Shown here: one piece after another, positions 25,549 to 33,564 of the stretch
Layout: each line of letters begins with the position of its first letter
Numbering within the stretch: position 1 is the stretch's first letter
NCBI GenBank assembly: GCA_016716065.1
Contig: JADJXA010000003.1
Span: 248,001 to 312,000, forward strand
Direction of reading: 5' to 3'
Origin: Candidatus Leptovillus gracilis
GTDB lineage: Bacteria; Chloroflexota; Anaerolineae; Promineifilales; Promineifilaceae
DNA length: 64,000 nt
Notes under the pieces: model-generated
What the model saw: the letters and a program-made list of their open reading frames with translations, nothing else
Databases searched by the model: none
What the model was told of the DNA's origin: nothing
Translations under genes and position numbers: made by a program

Positions 25549-25569
25549 GACAGGATCACAGGCTAGAAA
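25549..25569. promoter_or_regulatory. Candidate operator upstream of the FGGY kinase
   Basis: TTGTAATGACAGGAT then CACAGG matches the 21-base word in the rightward gntR control region (13169-13190) at 19 of 21 positions. This is the only other copy I noticed in the window, which suggests shared control. Confidence 0.4.
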
Positions 25570-25587
25570 GAAGGATGGGTAAAAGCG

Positions 25588-27126
25588 ATGGCCTCACAGT
25601 ATCTAATCGGCGTTGACCTGGGGACCAGCAGCACCAAAGCGGCGCTCTATCGCCCGGATGGCACGTTGGTGGCGGAAGCGATGGCCGAAGTACCGCTTTA
25701 CTGCATCAAACCGGGCGTGGTGGAGCAGCACAGCGAAGATTTTTATCGCACGGCGGCGGAAACGGTGCGGACCTGCCTGCAAAGCAGTGGAATTGACCCG
25801 CGTCAGGTGGCGGCCATCGCCTTCAACAGCCAGATGGCTGGCGTTGGGGCGATTGACGGCGACTATCAGGCGGTCGGCCACTTCGATTCCTGGTTGGATA
25901 TGCGCTGTCAGCCCTATATCGAGCAGATTGAGCAGCAGTATGGCGATTTGGTAACGCGGTTGACCGGCTGTCCGCCCACTTGCGATCATGGGCCGAAGAT
26001 GATGTGGTGGCGGGAAGAACGGCCGTCTGATTACGCCCGTATCGCCAAATTCCTCATGCCCTCCGCCTACGTCGCCGGGCGCATGAGCGGCTTAGCCGCT
26101 GACGAAGCCTACATAGACACCACCTTCCTCCACTTCACCGCCCTCAGCGACGCCCAAAATGGCGTCTGGTCAGACGAATTATGCCGCGCATTGGGTGTAG
26201 ACCCGGCAAAGCTGCCGCGCATTGTCGAACCCTGGCAGGTGGTAGGCGAGGTGAAAGGGCAAGCCGCCGCCGATTTTGGCCTGGCTCCCGGAACCCTCAT
26301 CGCCGCCGGCTGCGGCGACACGGCCGCCGGCGCATTGGGCGCGGGCATCGTCCGGCCAGGGATGCTGTTCGACGTGGCCGGGACCGCTTCCGTGTTGGCC
26401 GCCTCCACCGACACCTTCGTCGCCGATGTTTCCCAGCGCGCCCTGCTGACGATGCGCTCCGTCATCCCCGGCTTGTGGAACCCGTTGGCCTACATCGGCG
26501 GCGGCGGGCAGGCGCTGCGCTGGTATCGGGATGAGTTTTTCAATACCTGGCGCGGAACCCGGCAAGCGGCCGACGAAGATCTCTACGCCCAGATGATTTC
26601 CCTGGCGGAGCAGGCCCCGCCCGGCGCGGATGGTCTTTTCTTTTCGCCCCATTTGGGCGGGCGTATCTGTCCCTCTACCCCGGCGATGCGCGGCGCGTGG
26701 CACGGCTTCTCCTGGAGCCACACCCAGGCCCACTTCGCCCGCGCCGTGCTGGAGAGCGTCGCTTTTGAGTATGCCTATTATCTGAACATTTTACGCGAAG
26801 CCGTGCCCGGCCTGACGCTGACCGAGACGCGGGTCATTGGTGGCGGAGCGCACAGCAACGCCTGGAATCAGATCAAGGCGAATGTGCTGAACGTGCCTTA
26901 TCAGCGCTTGGGCCGCGCTGAATTTGGCGCCTGGGGCAGCGCGATGATCGCCGGGAAGGCGGCCGGGATTTTTGACGACCTGGCCGAGGTGGCGGCCAGG
27001 CACGCGCAGCCGGATGGCGAACCGATTTGGCCGCAAACGGCCGTTTCCCAAACATACCAACCGCTCATCGGCCAATACATCGAATGGCAGGCCACCCTGC
27101 GGGATTCTTTTACGCGAAGGAGTTGA
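25588..27126 (+). CDS. FGGY-family carbohydrate kinase (xylulokinase-like)
   Basis: A 512-residue kinase of normal family length. The N-terminal ATP-binding motif is GVDLGTSSTKAALYRPDG near residue 8. It also has MAGVGAIDGDYQAV and SWLDMRCQPYIEQ near 70-115, GCGDTAAGALGAGIV near 240, and the FGGY-type C-terminal motif GGGAHSNAWNQIKANV near 430. It phosphorylates a ketose, polyol or sugar acid; xylulose-like or apulose-like substrates are possible. First gene of a third transcription unit, after a terminator. Confidence 0.93.
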   Translation: MASQYLIGVDLGTSSTKAALYRPDGTLVAEAMAEVPLYCIKPGVVEQHSEDFYRTAAETVRTCLQSSGIDPRQVAAIAFNSQMAGVGAIDGDYQAVGHFDSWLDMRCQPYIEQIEQQYGDLVTRLTGCPPTCDHGPKMMWWREERPSDYARIAKFLMPSAYVAGRMSGLAADEAYIDTTFLHFTALSDAQNGVWSDELCRALGVDPAKLPRIVEPWQVVGEVKGQAAADFGLAPGTLIAAGCGDTAAGALGAGIVRPGMLFDVAGTASVLAASTDTFVADVSQRALLTMRSVIPGLWNPLAYIGGGGQALRWYRDEFFNTWRGTRQAADEDLYAQMISLAEQAPPGADGLFFSPHLGGRICPSTPAMRGAWHGFSWSHTQAHFARAVLESVAFEYAYYLNILREAVPGLTLTETRVIGGGAHSNAWNQIKANVLNVPYQRLGRAEFGAWGSAMIAGKAAGIFDDLAEVAARHAQPDGEPIWPQTAVSQTYQPLIGQYIEWQATLRDSFTRRS

Positions 27127-27134
27127 CATCTCTC

Positions 27135-28196
27135 ATGAAGAAACAAGTGCGAATTTGTATGGTAGGCGCGGGGCGCGTGGGCAAGCTGCATTCCGGCACG
27201 CTGAAGCGGTATGTGCCCGATGGCGACGTGGTGGCGTTGGTAGACCCCGCCCCGAAGATGCTGCATGAGACGGGAGAGGCGTTTGGGATTAACGGCCGTT
27301 ACCCCACCCTCGAAGAAGCGCTCGACAAAAGCGACTTCGACGCCGTCATCATCACCACCCCCACCTTCACCCATCGGGAATTGGCCCTGCTGGCCGCCGC
27401 CCACGGCAAACACGTCTTCATGGAAAAGCCGATGGCCATGAACCTGGCCGAATGCGACGACATCATCGCCGCCACCGCAGGGCGCGGCCTGCTGCTGCAA
27501 CTCGGCTTCATGCGCCGCTTTGACCCCGAATTTGTCGCCGCCGCCGAGCGCATCTTTGGCGGAGAGATTGGCGAGCCGATGCTCATCAAATCGTTGACGC
27601 ATGGCCCCGGCCTGCCGCCCGCCTGGGCCAACGACATCCGCACCTCCAACGGTATGATCGCCGAAGTAAACAGCCACGACCTGGACTGCGTGCGCTGGCT
27701 GATGGGGTCCAATCCGCAGCGCATTTACCTGGAGACGGCCAACTTCAAAGGCGCGGAACGCGGCGCAACCGCCGAACATTTCTACGACAACATGTTCGCC
27801 ACCATCAAGTTTGAATCGGGCGCATTGGGCAATGTCTCCGGCGTTTGCCCTTGCGATTATGGCTACGACGCCCGTGTGGAGATTGTCGGCAAGCAAGGCA
27901 TCATCCAAATCGGTTCGATGCAGGGCATGGATGTGGTGGTCTGCGTCAACCGCGATCAGGGGCTTGTCACCCCCATCTACCGCCGCTGGCCGGAACGTTT
28001 TGCCTGGGCCTACATCCACGAGATAGAGCACTTTGTGGAATGCGTGCAGACCGGGCAGAAACCGCGCGTTGGCGGCGAAGACGGCCGTTGGGCTGTCGCC
28101 ACTGTCTTGGCCGGGACCAAATCCATGCTCGAAGGCCGCCCCGTCCTGCTAGAAGAAGTGCTGGACCCAAGCTGGGATGTACCCTGGCAGCAATAA
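27135..28196 (+). CDS. Gfo/Idh/MocA family oxidoreductase (inositol 2-dehydrogenase-like)
   Basis: Start at ATG 27135 (MKKQVRICMVGAGRVGKLHS) with AAGGAG upstream; the longer in-frame reading overlaps the kinase and is rejected. It has 353 residues, with FMEKPMAMNLAECDD near residue 98 and a LGFMRRFDPEFVAAAERIF segment near 120, a form common in inositol 2-dehydrogenases and scyllo-inositol or rare-sugar dehydrogenases. It differs from the two paralogues at 2099 and 16395. Confidence 0.9.
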   Translation: MKKQVRICMVGAGRVGKLHSGTLKRYVPDGDVVALVDPAPKMLHETGEAFGINGRYPTLEEALDKSDFDAVIITTPTFTHRELALLAAAHGKHVFMEKPMAMNLAECDDIIAATAGRGLLLQLGFMRRFDPEFVAAAERIFGGEIGEPMLIKSLTHGPGLPPAWANDIRTSNGMIAEVNSHDLDCVRWLMGSNPQRIYLETANFKGAERGATAEHFYDNMFATIKFESGALGNVSGVCPCDYGYDARVEIVGKQGIIQIGSMQGMDVVVCVNRDQGLVTPIYRRWPERFAWAYIHEIEHFVECVQTGQKPRVGGEDGRWAVATVLAGTKSMLEGRPVLLEEVLDPSWDVPWQQ

Positions 28197-28265
28197 CGTA
28201 AGCCGTGAATCGTAATCCGTAATCGGAATACGGATTACGGAACACGGATTACCGAACACGGAGAA
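28197..28265. repeat. Periodic CGTAATCCG repeat with inverted arms
   Basis: CGTAATCCGTA (28211-28221) and TACGGATTACG (28229-28239) are exact reverse complements, and ACGGATTAC recurs. It fills the gap between the Gfo/Idh and alcohol dehydrogenase genes. Confidence 0.65.
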
Positions 28266-28271
28266 TCAACT

Positions 28272-29315
28272 ATGTTAGCAGCCATCTATTACGGGCCAGA
28301 GGATTTGCGGGTGGAAGAAGTGCCTGTGCCGGAGATCGGGCCGGACGAGGCGCTGGTCAAGGTGCTGAACGCCAACATCTGCGGCACAGACCTGCGCATT
28401 TACAAAGGGGGCCATCGCCATTACCCGCCTGGCGCGGTACGCATCCCCGGTCATGAGGTCGCCGGGGAGATCGCCGCCCTGGGCGAACGGGTACACGGAT
28501 ACGAAATTGGGCAGCGGGTGTTTGTGGCCCCAAATATGGGCAACGGCCGTAACCGGGCCACCATCTCCGGCAACAACAACATGGACCCCGACTTCCAGGC
28601 CATCGGTATCAACCTGGATGGCGCTTTCGCCGAATATCTGCGCGTGCCCGCTCTGGCCATCCAGCAGGGCAACCTCATGCCCATCCACGATTCGGTTGAT
28701 CCGGCCGTCGCCGCCCTGATTGAGCCGTTTGCCTGTGTGCTGCGCGGCCAAAACGCCCTCAACGTGCGCTCTGGTGATGTGGTGGTGGTGATGGGGGCCG
28801 GACCAATTGGCATTTTGCACCTGCTGCTGGCTAATTTGCGCGGCGCGCTGCGCGTGATCGTCAGCGAACCGGCAGCCGGGCGACGGGAGCAGGCGCTGAG
28901 CTTCGGCGCGGATCGGGTGGTGGACCCGGTGCGTGAAAGTTTGCCAGAAGCGGTGCTGGCGGAGAGCGGTGGACGGGGCGCGGATGTGGTGATCGTGGCC
29001 GCGCCAGCCAAAGCGGCCCAGGAAATGGCCCTGGAAATCGCGGCCATTGGCGGGCGCATCAACCTCTTCGGCGGTCTGGCCAAAGATGATCCCTACATTC
29101 GTTTCAACAGCAACACCGTCCATTACAAAGAGTTAATCGTCACCGGCACGACGGCGTGCAGCACCTATGACTGTTTGCAAGCGGCCGACATCGTGAACTC
29201 TGGCCGTTTAGACCTGGCCCCGCTGGTCACGGCTCGCTATCCGTTGGCCGAGGCCGGGGCGGCATTTGCGGCGGCGGCCGATGGCGCGAATTTGCGCGTC
29301 TCTTTGGAGCCTTGA
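28272..29315 (+). CDS. Zinc-dependent medium-chain alcohol/polyol dehydrogenase
   Basis: A 347-residue MDR enzyme. Catalytic zinc ligands are visible as Cys37 (NICGTD), His61-Glu62 (GHE) and the Glu in ALIEPFACVL near 150. The cofactor motif is VVMGAGPIGILHLLLA near 175. The lobe that usually carries four structural-zinc cysteines (about 90-115) has none, as in sorbitol dehydrogenases, which argues for a polyol or sugar substrate. It interconverts a hydroxyl and a ketone using NAD(P). The next gene starts one base after its stop. Confidence 0.9.
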   Translation: MLAAIYYGPEDLRVEEVPVPEIGPDEALVKVLNANICGTDLRIYKGGHRHYPPGAVRIPGHEVAGEIAALGERVHGYEIGQRVFVAPNMGNGRNRATISGNNNMDPDFQAIGINLDGAFAEYLRVPALAIQQGNLMPIHDSVDPAVAALIEPFACVLRGQNALNVRSGDVVVVMGAGPIGILHLLLANLRGALRVIVSEPAAGRREQALSFGADRVVDPVRESLPEAVLAESGGRGADVVIVAAPAKAAQEMALEIAAIGGRINLFGGLAKDDPYIRFNSNTVHYKELIVTGTTACSTYDCLQAADIVNSGRLDLAPLVTARYPLAEAGAAFAAAADGANLRVSLEP

Positions 29316-29316
29316 G

Positions 29317-30273
29317 ATGGATAAGCAGGTCATGACGGTGTTGGGGCCGGTTGCCCCAGCGGAATTGGGCGTCACCGATGGGCACAGCCATGTCTGGATC
29401 GAGCCGGTGGCCGGCGGTGCGGCGGATGCGCCAGTGCTGAACGACGCGGCGGCCATTGGCCAGGAGCTACGCGCTTATAAGGCGGCGGGCGGCGGCGCGG
29501 TGGTGGACTGCCAGCCGGGGGGATGTGGGCGCAACGGCCGTTTCCTCCCCACCCTCTCCCGCGCCAGCGGCGTCCATCTCATCGCCTGCACCGGCTTCCA
29601 CCTGCGCCGCTATTACCCGCCGGACGCCCCGCTGTGGCAGCTGGACGCGGAGGCCGCCGCCGCTCATTTTATCAGCGAACTGAGTGACTGGCTACGCGAA
29701 ACGCAAGAGTCAGACGAACCCGTCCGCGCCGGTTTCCTGAAAATCGCCGGGGAAGAGAGCCTGGCGAAGACGCCGCGCCATCTGCTGGAAGCGGCGGCCA
29801 TGGCCTGCAAAGCCACCGGCTGCGCGGTGGAGATGCACACGGAACGGGGAACGGCCGTTGAAGAGTTCCTCCAATTCTTCCTCGACCGTGGCGTGGCCCC
29901 GGAACGCCTCATCTTTTGCCATGTAGACAAACGGCCGGACTTCGCCTTCCACCAGACCATCGCCCAGAGCGGCGCCATGCTGGAATATGACACCTTTTTC
30001 CGTCCCAAATACGGGCCGGAGGAAAACGTCTGGCCGCTCCTGGAGAAGATGATTGCCGCCGGGCTAGGCGGGCAAATCGTCCTGGCGACCGACCTGGCTG
30101 ACAGCGGCCTGTGGACAGCCTTCGGCGGGCAGCCGGGCATGGCAGCTTTTGTAACGCAAATCGGCGACCGGCTAAAGGACATGGGTCTGGAATATGACTT
30201 GATCCGCAATTTAACAGGCGGCAATATCGCCCGCCGCCTGGCGAAACCATTGACACAAGAGGGAGTATTATGA
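29317..30273 (+). CDS. Phosphotriesterase-family metal hydrolase (lactonase-like)
   Basis: Start at ATG 29317 (MDKQVMTVLGPV), one base after the dehydrogenase stop; 318 residues. All binuclear metal ligands are present: HSH in TDGHSHVW near residue 24, the bridging lysine in GFLKIAGEE near 144, the histidines in VEMHTERGT and FCHVDKRPD, and the aspartate in VLATDLAD near 265. Family members include lactonases acting on sugar lactones. Placed right after a sugar dehydrogenase it could open a lactone product. It overlaps the next gene by 4 bases (ATGA). Confidence 0.87.
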   Translation: MDKQVMTVLGPVAPAELGVTDGHSHVWIEPVAGGAADAPVLNDAAAIGQELRAYKAAGGGAVVDCQPGGCGRNGRFLPTLSRASGVHLIACTGFHLRRYYPPDAPLWQLDAEAAAAHFISELSDWLRETQESDEPVRAGFLKIAGEESLAKTPRHLLEAAAMACKATGCAVEMHTERGTAVEEFLQFFLDRGVAPERLIFCHVDKRPDFAFHQTIAQSGAMLEYDTFFRPKYGPEENVWPLLEKMIAAGLGGQIVLATDLADSGLWTAFGGQPGMAAFVTQIGDRLKDMGLEYDLIRNLTGGNIARRLAKPLTQEGVL

Positions 30274-30854
30274 AAGCAGTACCGTTTACCTTTGACCTGA
30301 ACAGCCCGGATTTCATCCCGTCCGTTTACGACAATCACATCGAGCGCCGCCTCAGCGCCATGAAGGGGCAATACCTGGACCAGGATGCTTACGCCAACCT
30401 GCTGTCCGCAGGGGATCCGCTGCTCTATGAGGTGTATGAATTGCAGCGCCCCAAAGTGGCCGGGGAATTGCTGCATGGCATCTCTATTGTCCATCCTGGC
30501 AAGGTGGGCGACGAGTACAACATGACCAAAGGCCATTTCCATGAAGTGCTGGAGACAGGCGAAATCTATTACTGTCTGAAAGGCAAAGGCTTCATGATGA
30601 TGGAGACGCCGGAGGGAGAATGGGCTGTCGAAGCGCTCTATCCTGGCCGGGTGCTGTACGTGCTGCCCCGTTGGGCGCATCGCTCGGTCAATGCCAGCCT
30701 GGACGAGGATTTGATCACCTTTTTCGTCTATCCGGGAGATGCGGGCCATGATTATGGCACGATTGAACAGCAGGGCTTCCGCAAGCTGGTGGTGGAGCGG
30801 GATGGCGCAGCGGCGATTGTGGACAATCCGCGCTGGAGCGGCGCGACCCAATGA
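30270..30854 (+). CDS. Cupin-type glucose-6-phosphate isomerase
   Basis: A 194-residue cupin matching the archaeal-type phosphoglucose isomerase. The metal motif TKGHFHEVLETGEIYYC lies near residue 86 and RWAHRSVNAS near 131, with the expected EYNMTKGHFH context. It interconverts glucose-6-phosphate and fructose-6-phosphate, or related sugar phosphates. Start codon overlaps the previous stop and its stop overlaps the next start, so it is tightly coupled within the operon. It links the special pathway to central metabolism. Confidence 0.9.
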   Translation: MKAVPFTFDLNSPDFIPSVYDNHIERRLSAMKGQYLDQDAYANLLSAGDPLLYEVYELQRPKVAGELLHGISIVHPGKVGDEYNMTKGHFHEVLETGEIYYCLKGKGFMMMETPEGEWAVEALYPGRVLYVLPRWAHRSVNASLDEDLITFFVYPGDAGHDYGTIEQQGFRKLVVERDGAAAIVDNPRWSGATQ

Positions 30855-31816
30855 AGCCGCTAAGCGACTGCCACGTTTTGGTGACGGCGACTTCTTACGG
30901 CCGTTCTGCCCCGCACCTGAAAAGGGAATTGGAAACGGCCGTTGGCCGTGTCACCTACAACCCCACCGGCAAACCCCTCACCTCAGCGCAGCTACAAGAA
31001 CTGCTGCCCGACGTGGACGGTTTCATCGCTGGTCTCGACGAGATTAATGCGGCCGCGATAGCCGCCGCCCCCCATCTGCGCATCATCGCCCGGTATGGCG
31101 TGGGCATCAACAACGTAGACCTGGCCGCGGCGCGGGCGCAGGGCATCGTCGTCACCAACACGCCGGGAGCCAATGCCGCCTCCGTCGCTGAACTGACCAT
31201 CGGCCTGCTGCTGAATTTGCTGCGCCCCATTCAGCAGGCGGCGGCCGAAACCCGGCAGGGCGGCTGGCCGCGCCTGCCGGGCGTGTCGCTGGTGGGCAAA
31301 ACGGTCGGGCTGGTGGGCCTGGGCGCGATTGGCAAGGAAGTGGCGCGGCGCCTGGCCGGTTTCGATTGTACTGTGCTGGCCTATGACGTGGTCGCCGACG
31401 CCGACTTTGCCCGGCGGCGCGCCATCACCCTGGTAACGCTGGACGACCTGCTGGCGCAATCCGACGTGGTTTCGCTGCACGTGCCCGTGCTGCCGGAGAC
31501 GCGGCAGATGGTCAATGACGCCTTTTTGCGGCAGATGAAGCCGGGCGCGTACCTGATCAACACCTCGCGGGGCGAACTGGTGGACGAGGCGGCGCTGCTG
31601 GATGCGCTGACGAACGGCCGTCTGGCCGGGGCAGCGCTGGACGCCTTTCAGCAAGAGCCGCCCGGCGCGGACAATCCGCTGCTGGCGCTGCCGCAAGTCA
31701 TCCCCACGCCCCACATGGGCGCGCACAGCGATGGGGCGACCAACGCCATGGGCCGCATGGCCCTGGATGATTGTCTGGCGGTCTTGCGCGGCGAAGAAGC
31801 AATGTACAGGATTTGA
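30851..31816 (+). CDS. D-isomer-specific 2-hydroxyacid dehydrogenase (phosphoglycerate dehydrogenase-like)
   Basis: A 321-residue NAD-dependent enzyme. Cofactor motif GLVGLGAIGKEVARRL near residue 154, catalytic arginine in NTSRGELVDEAALLD near 236, and catalytic histidine in PTPHMGAHSDG near 284. Members reduce 2-keto acids such as hydroxypyruvate, glyoxylate or sugar keto-acids. In this operon it may dispose of a keto-acid product of the aldolase that follows, rather than make serine. Confidence 0.9.
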   Translation: MKPLSDCHVLVTATSYGRSAPHLKRELETAVGRVTYNPTGKPLTSAQLQELLPDVDGFIAGLDEINAAAIAAAPHLRIIARYGVGINNVDLAAARAQGIVVTNTPGANAASVAELTIGLLLNLLRPIQQAAAETRQGGWPRLPGVSLVGKTVGLVGLGAIGKEVARRLAGFDCTVLAYDVVADADFARRRAITLVTLDDLLAQSDVVSLHVPVLPETRQMVNDAFLRQMKPGAYLINTSRGELVDEAALLDALTNGRLAGAALDAFQQEPPGADNPLLALPQVIPTPHMGAHSDGATNAMGRMALDDCLAVLRGEEAMYRI

Positions 31817-31845
31817 AGAGGTTAGCGCGGTTAAATTCTAAAGCA

Positions 31846-32511
31846 ATGGATGAATCAATGAGTAAAGAAAACACCTTACAAAAAATTCGTGAATTGGGGC
31901 TGCTGGCGGTGCTGCGCGGGCCTTCGCCGGAACTGACAATGCAGATGGTGGAGGCGTTGGTGGCGGGGGGCGTGTATGGCATCGAGATCACTTACACCAC
32001 GCCCAATGCTCCGGCGGTGGTGCGGCAGTTGGCGGAGCGATTTGGTAGGACAATTGTGCTGGGGATGGGGACGTTGACCCGGCCGGAACAGGCGGCCGAA
32101 GCGGCTGAAGCCGGGGCCGCTTTCCTCGTCAGCCCGCATACAGAACCGGCGCTGGCGGGGGCGATGACGGCCACTGGCCTGCCGGTGATGATGGGCGCGT
32201 TCACGCCGTCGGAAGTGATGGCCTCTTACACTCTGGGCAGCGATGTGGTGAAGCTGTTCCCCGGCTCTGTTGGCGGGCCGGAGTACATGAAGGCGCTGAA
32301 GGGGCCTTACCCGGACATCCCGATGATGCCGACCGGCGGGGTGGAAAAGGAGAATGTGGCCGACTGGTTTGCCGCAGGGGCGGTGGCTGTCGGCGCGGGT
32401 AGTTCGCTCTGTCCGAAGCAGTGGGCGTTGGCCGGGCGTTGGGAGGAGATAACGGCCGTTGCCCAAGAGTTTGTAACGGCCGTTGCCGCCGCCAGAAAAG
32501 GACGCGGCTGA
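31846..32511 (+). CDS. KDPG/KHG-type 2-keto-3-deoxy sugar-acid aldolase
   Basis: Starts at 31846 or 31858 (MSKENTL); neither has a clear ribosome binding site. About 220 residues forming the small class I aldolase barrel: the base glutamate in GIEITYTTPNA, and the Schiff-base lysine in VVKLFPGSVGGPEYMKAL. It cleaves 2-keto-3-deoxy-(phospho)sugar acids to pyruvate and an aldehyde. The 3' end carries two ACGGCCGTT octamers, giving ITAV and VTAV in the C-terminus. Confidence 0.9.
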   Translation: MDESMSKENTLQKIRELGLLAVLRGPSPELTMQMVEALVAGGVYGIEITYTTPNAPAVVRQLAERFGRTIVLGMGTLTRPEQAAEAAEAGAAFLVSPHTEPALAGAMTATGLPVMMGAFTPSEVMASYTLGSDVVKLFPGSVGGPEYMKALKGPYPDIPMMPTGGVEKENVADWFAAGAVAVGAGSSLCPKQWALAGRWEEITAVAQEFVTAVAAARKGRG

Positions 32512-32525
32512 ACCAGGAGCAAATC

Positions 32526-33473
32526 ATGAACCAGTACAAGATCGTCAACAAAGCAGTGCCCACTTTTTACTTTGTGGGCGTGACCACGGGGAAATCTTCT
32601 ATTAACAAGGTATTTCCTTTGTGGATGGAAGTTCTCGGCCGGCCGGAAGTGGTGCTGGAAGGCATTGACCACAAAATCCACGACGACCCGGAAGCGTACC
32701 GGGCGACGGTGGCCCAGATGAAGTACGACCCCAACTCACTGGGCGCGTTGGTGACCACCCATAAGTTGGACCTGTTTGCTGCCGCCGAGGATATGTTCGA
32801 TTATTTTGACCCGTATGCCCAGGTGACGCGGGAGTTGTCGAGTATCTCGAAGAGAGACGGCCGTCTCGAAGGCCACGCCAAAGACCCCATCACCGCCGGA
32901 CTCAGCCTGGACCATATCATTGAGCCGGGCTACTTCGCCCGCACCGGTGGCGACATCCTCTGTCTTGGAGCGGGCGGCTCGGCGCTGGCCACCCTGCTGC
33001 ACCTCATCCATAAACAGGAGAAAGGGGATCGGCCGGCGCGATTCATCGCCGTCAACCGTTCGCCTGACCGACTGGAACATATGCGCCAAATGGTCGGCAA
33101 CTACGAAACCGACATCGAAGTAAGCTACATCTGCAACAGCGACCCGCGCCGCAACGATGAACTGATGGCCGCTCTGCCCGAAGGCAGCATCGTCATCAAC
33201 GCCACCGGCATGGGCAAAGACACCCCCGGCTCGCCCATCACCGACGACGGGTTGTTCCCGCGCAGCGGCATCGCCTGGGAGTTCAACTACCGGGGCGAAC
33301 TGGACTTCATGCACCAGGCGCTGCGCCAGGTTGAGTCTAGAAATCTGATCGTCGAAGATGGTTGGGTCTACTTCGTCCACGGCTGGTCGCAGGTGGTGGG
33401 CCAGGTCTTACACATCGAGATCACCCCGGACTTGTTTGACAAACTGAACAGGGCAGCCGCCACCACAAAATAA
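32526..33473 (+). CDS. Shikimate/quinate dehydrogenase-like protein (AroE family)
   Basis: Start at ATG 32526 (MNQYKIVNKAVPTFYFVG) with CAGGAG upstream; 315 residues. The AroE layout is visible: a catalytic-lysine region VTTHKLDLF near residue 76, GHAKDPITAGLSLD near 117 where family members have the NTD/DG motif, and the NADP motif LCLGAGGSALATLL near 143. These motifs are divergent and the protein is long, so I do not think it is the biosynthetic AroE. It may act on a cyclic polyol or sugar-derived substrate. Confidence 0.8.
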   Translation: MNQYKIVNKAVPTFYFVGVTTGKSSINKVFPLWMEVLGRPEVVLEGIDHKIHDDPEAYRATVAQMKYDPNSLGALVTTHKLDLFAAAEDMFDYFDPYAQVTRELSSISKRDGRLEGHAKDPITAGLSLDHIIEPGYFARTGGDILCLGAGGSALATLLHLIHKQEKGDRPARFIAVNRSPDRLEHMRQMVGNYETDIEVSYICNSDPRRNDELMAALPEGSIVINATGMGKDTPGSPITDDGLFPRSGIAWEFNYRGELDFMHQALRQVESRNLIVEDGWVYFVHGWSQVVGQVLHIEITPDLFDKLNRAAATTK

Positions 33474-33564
33474 AGATCATTGAACCGCCGGGACGTGGAG
33501 TTTTGCCTGGACAACCATCGGCGCCCCTGCGGTAAAACTCAAGAAAAAGGAGAGAAAGATCGCC

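Noticed and set aside
26901..28031. A 376-codon leftward frame across the FGGY kinase and Gfo/Idh genes
   Set aside because: It is antisense to two well-recognised enzymes, has no ribosome binding site, and its composition (His/Ala/Gly-rich) is typical of a shadow frame.
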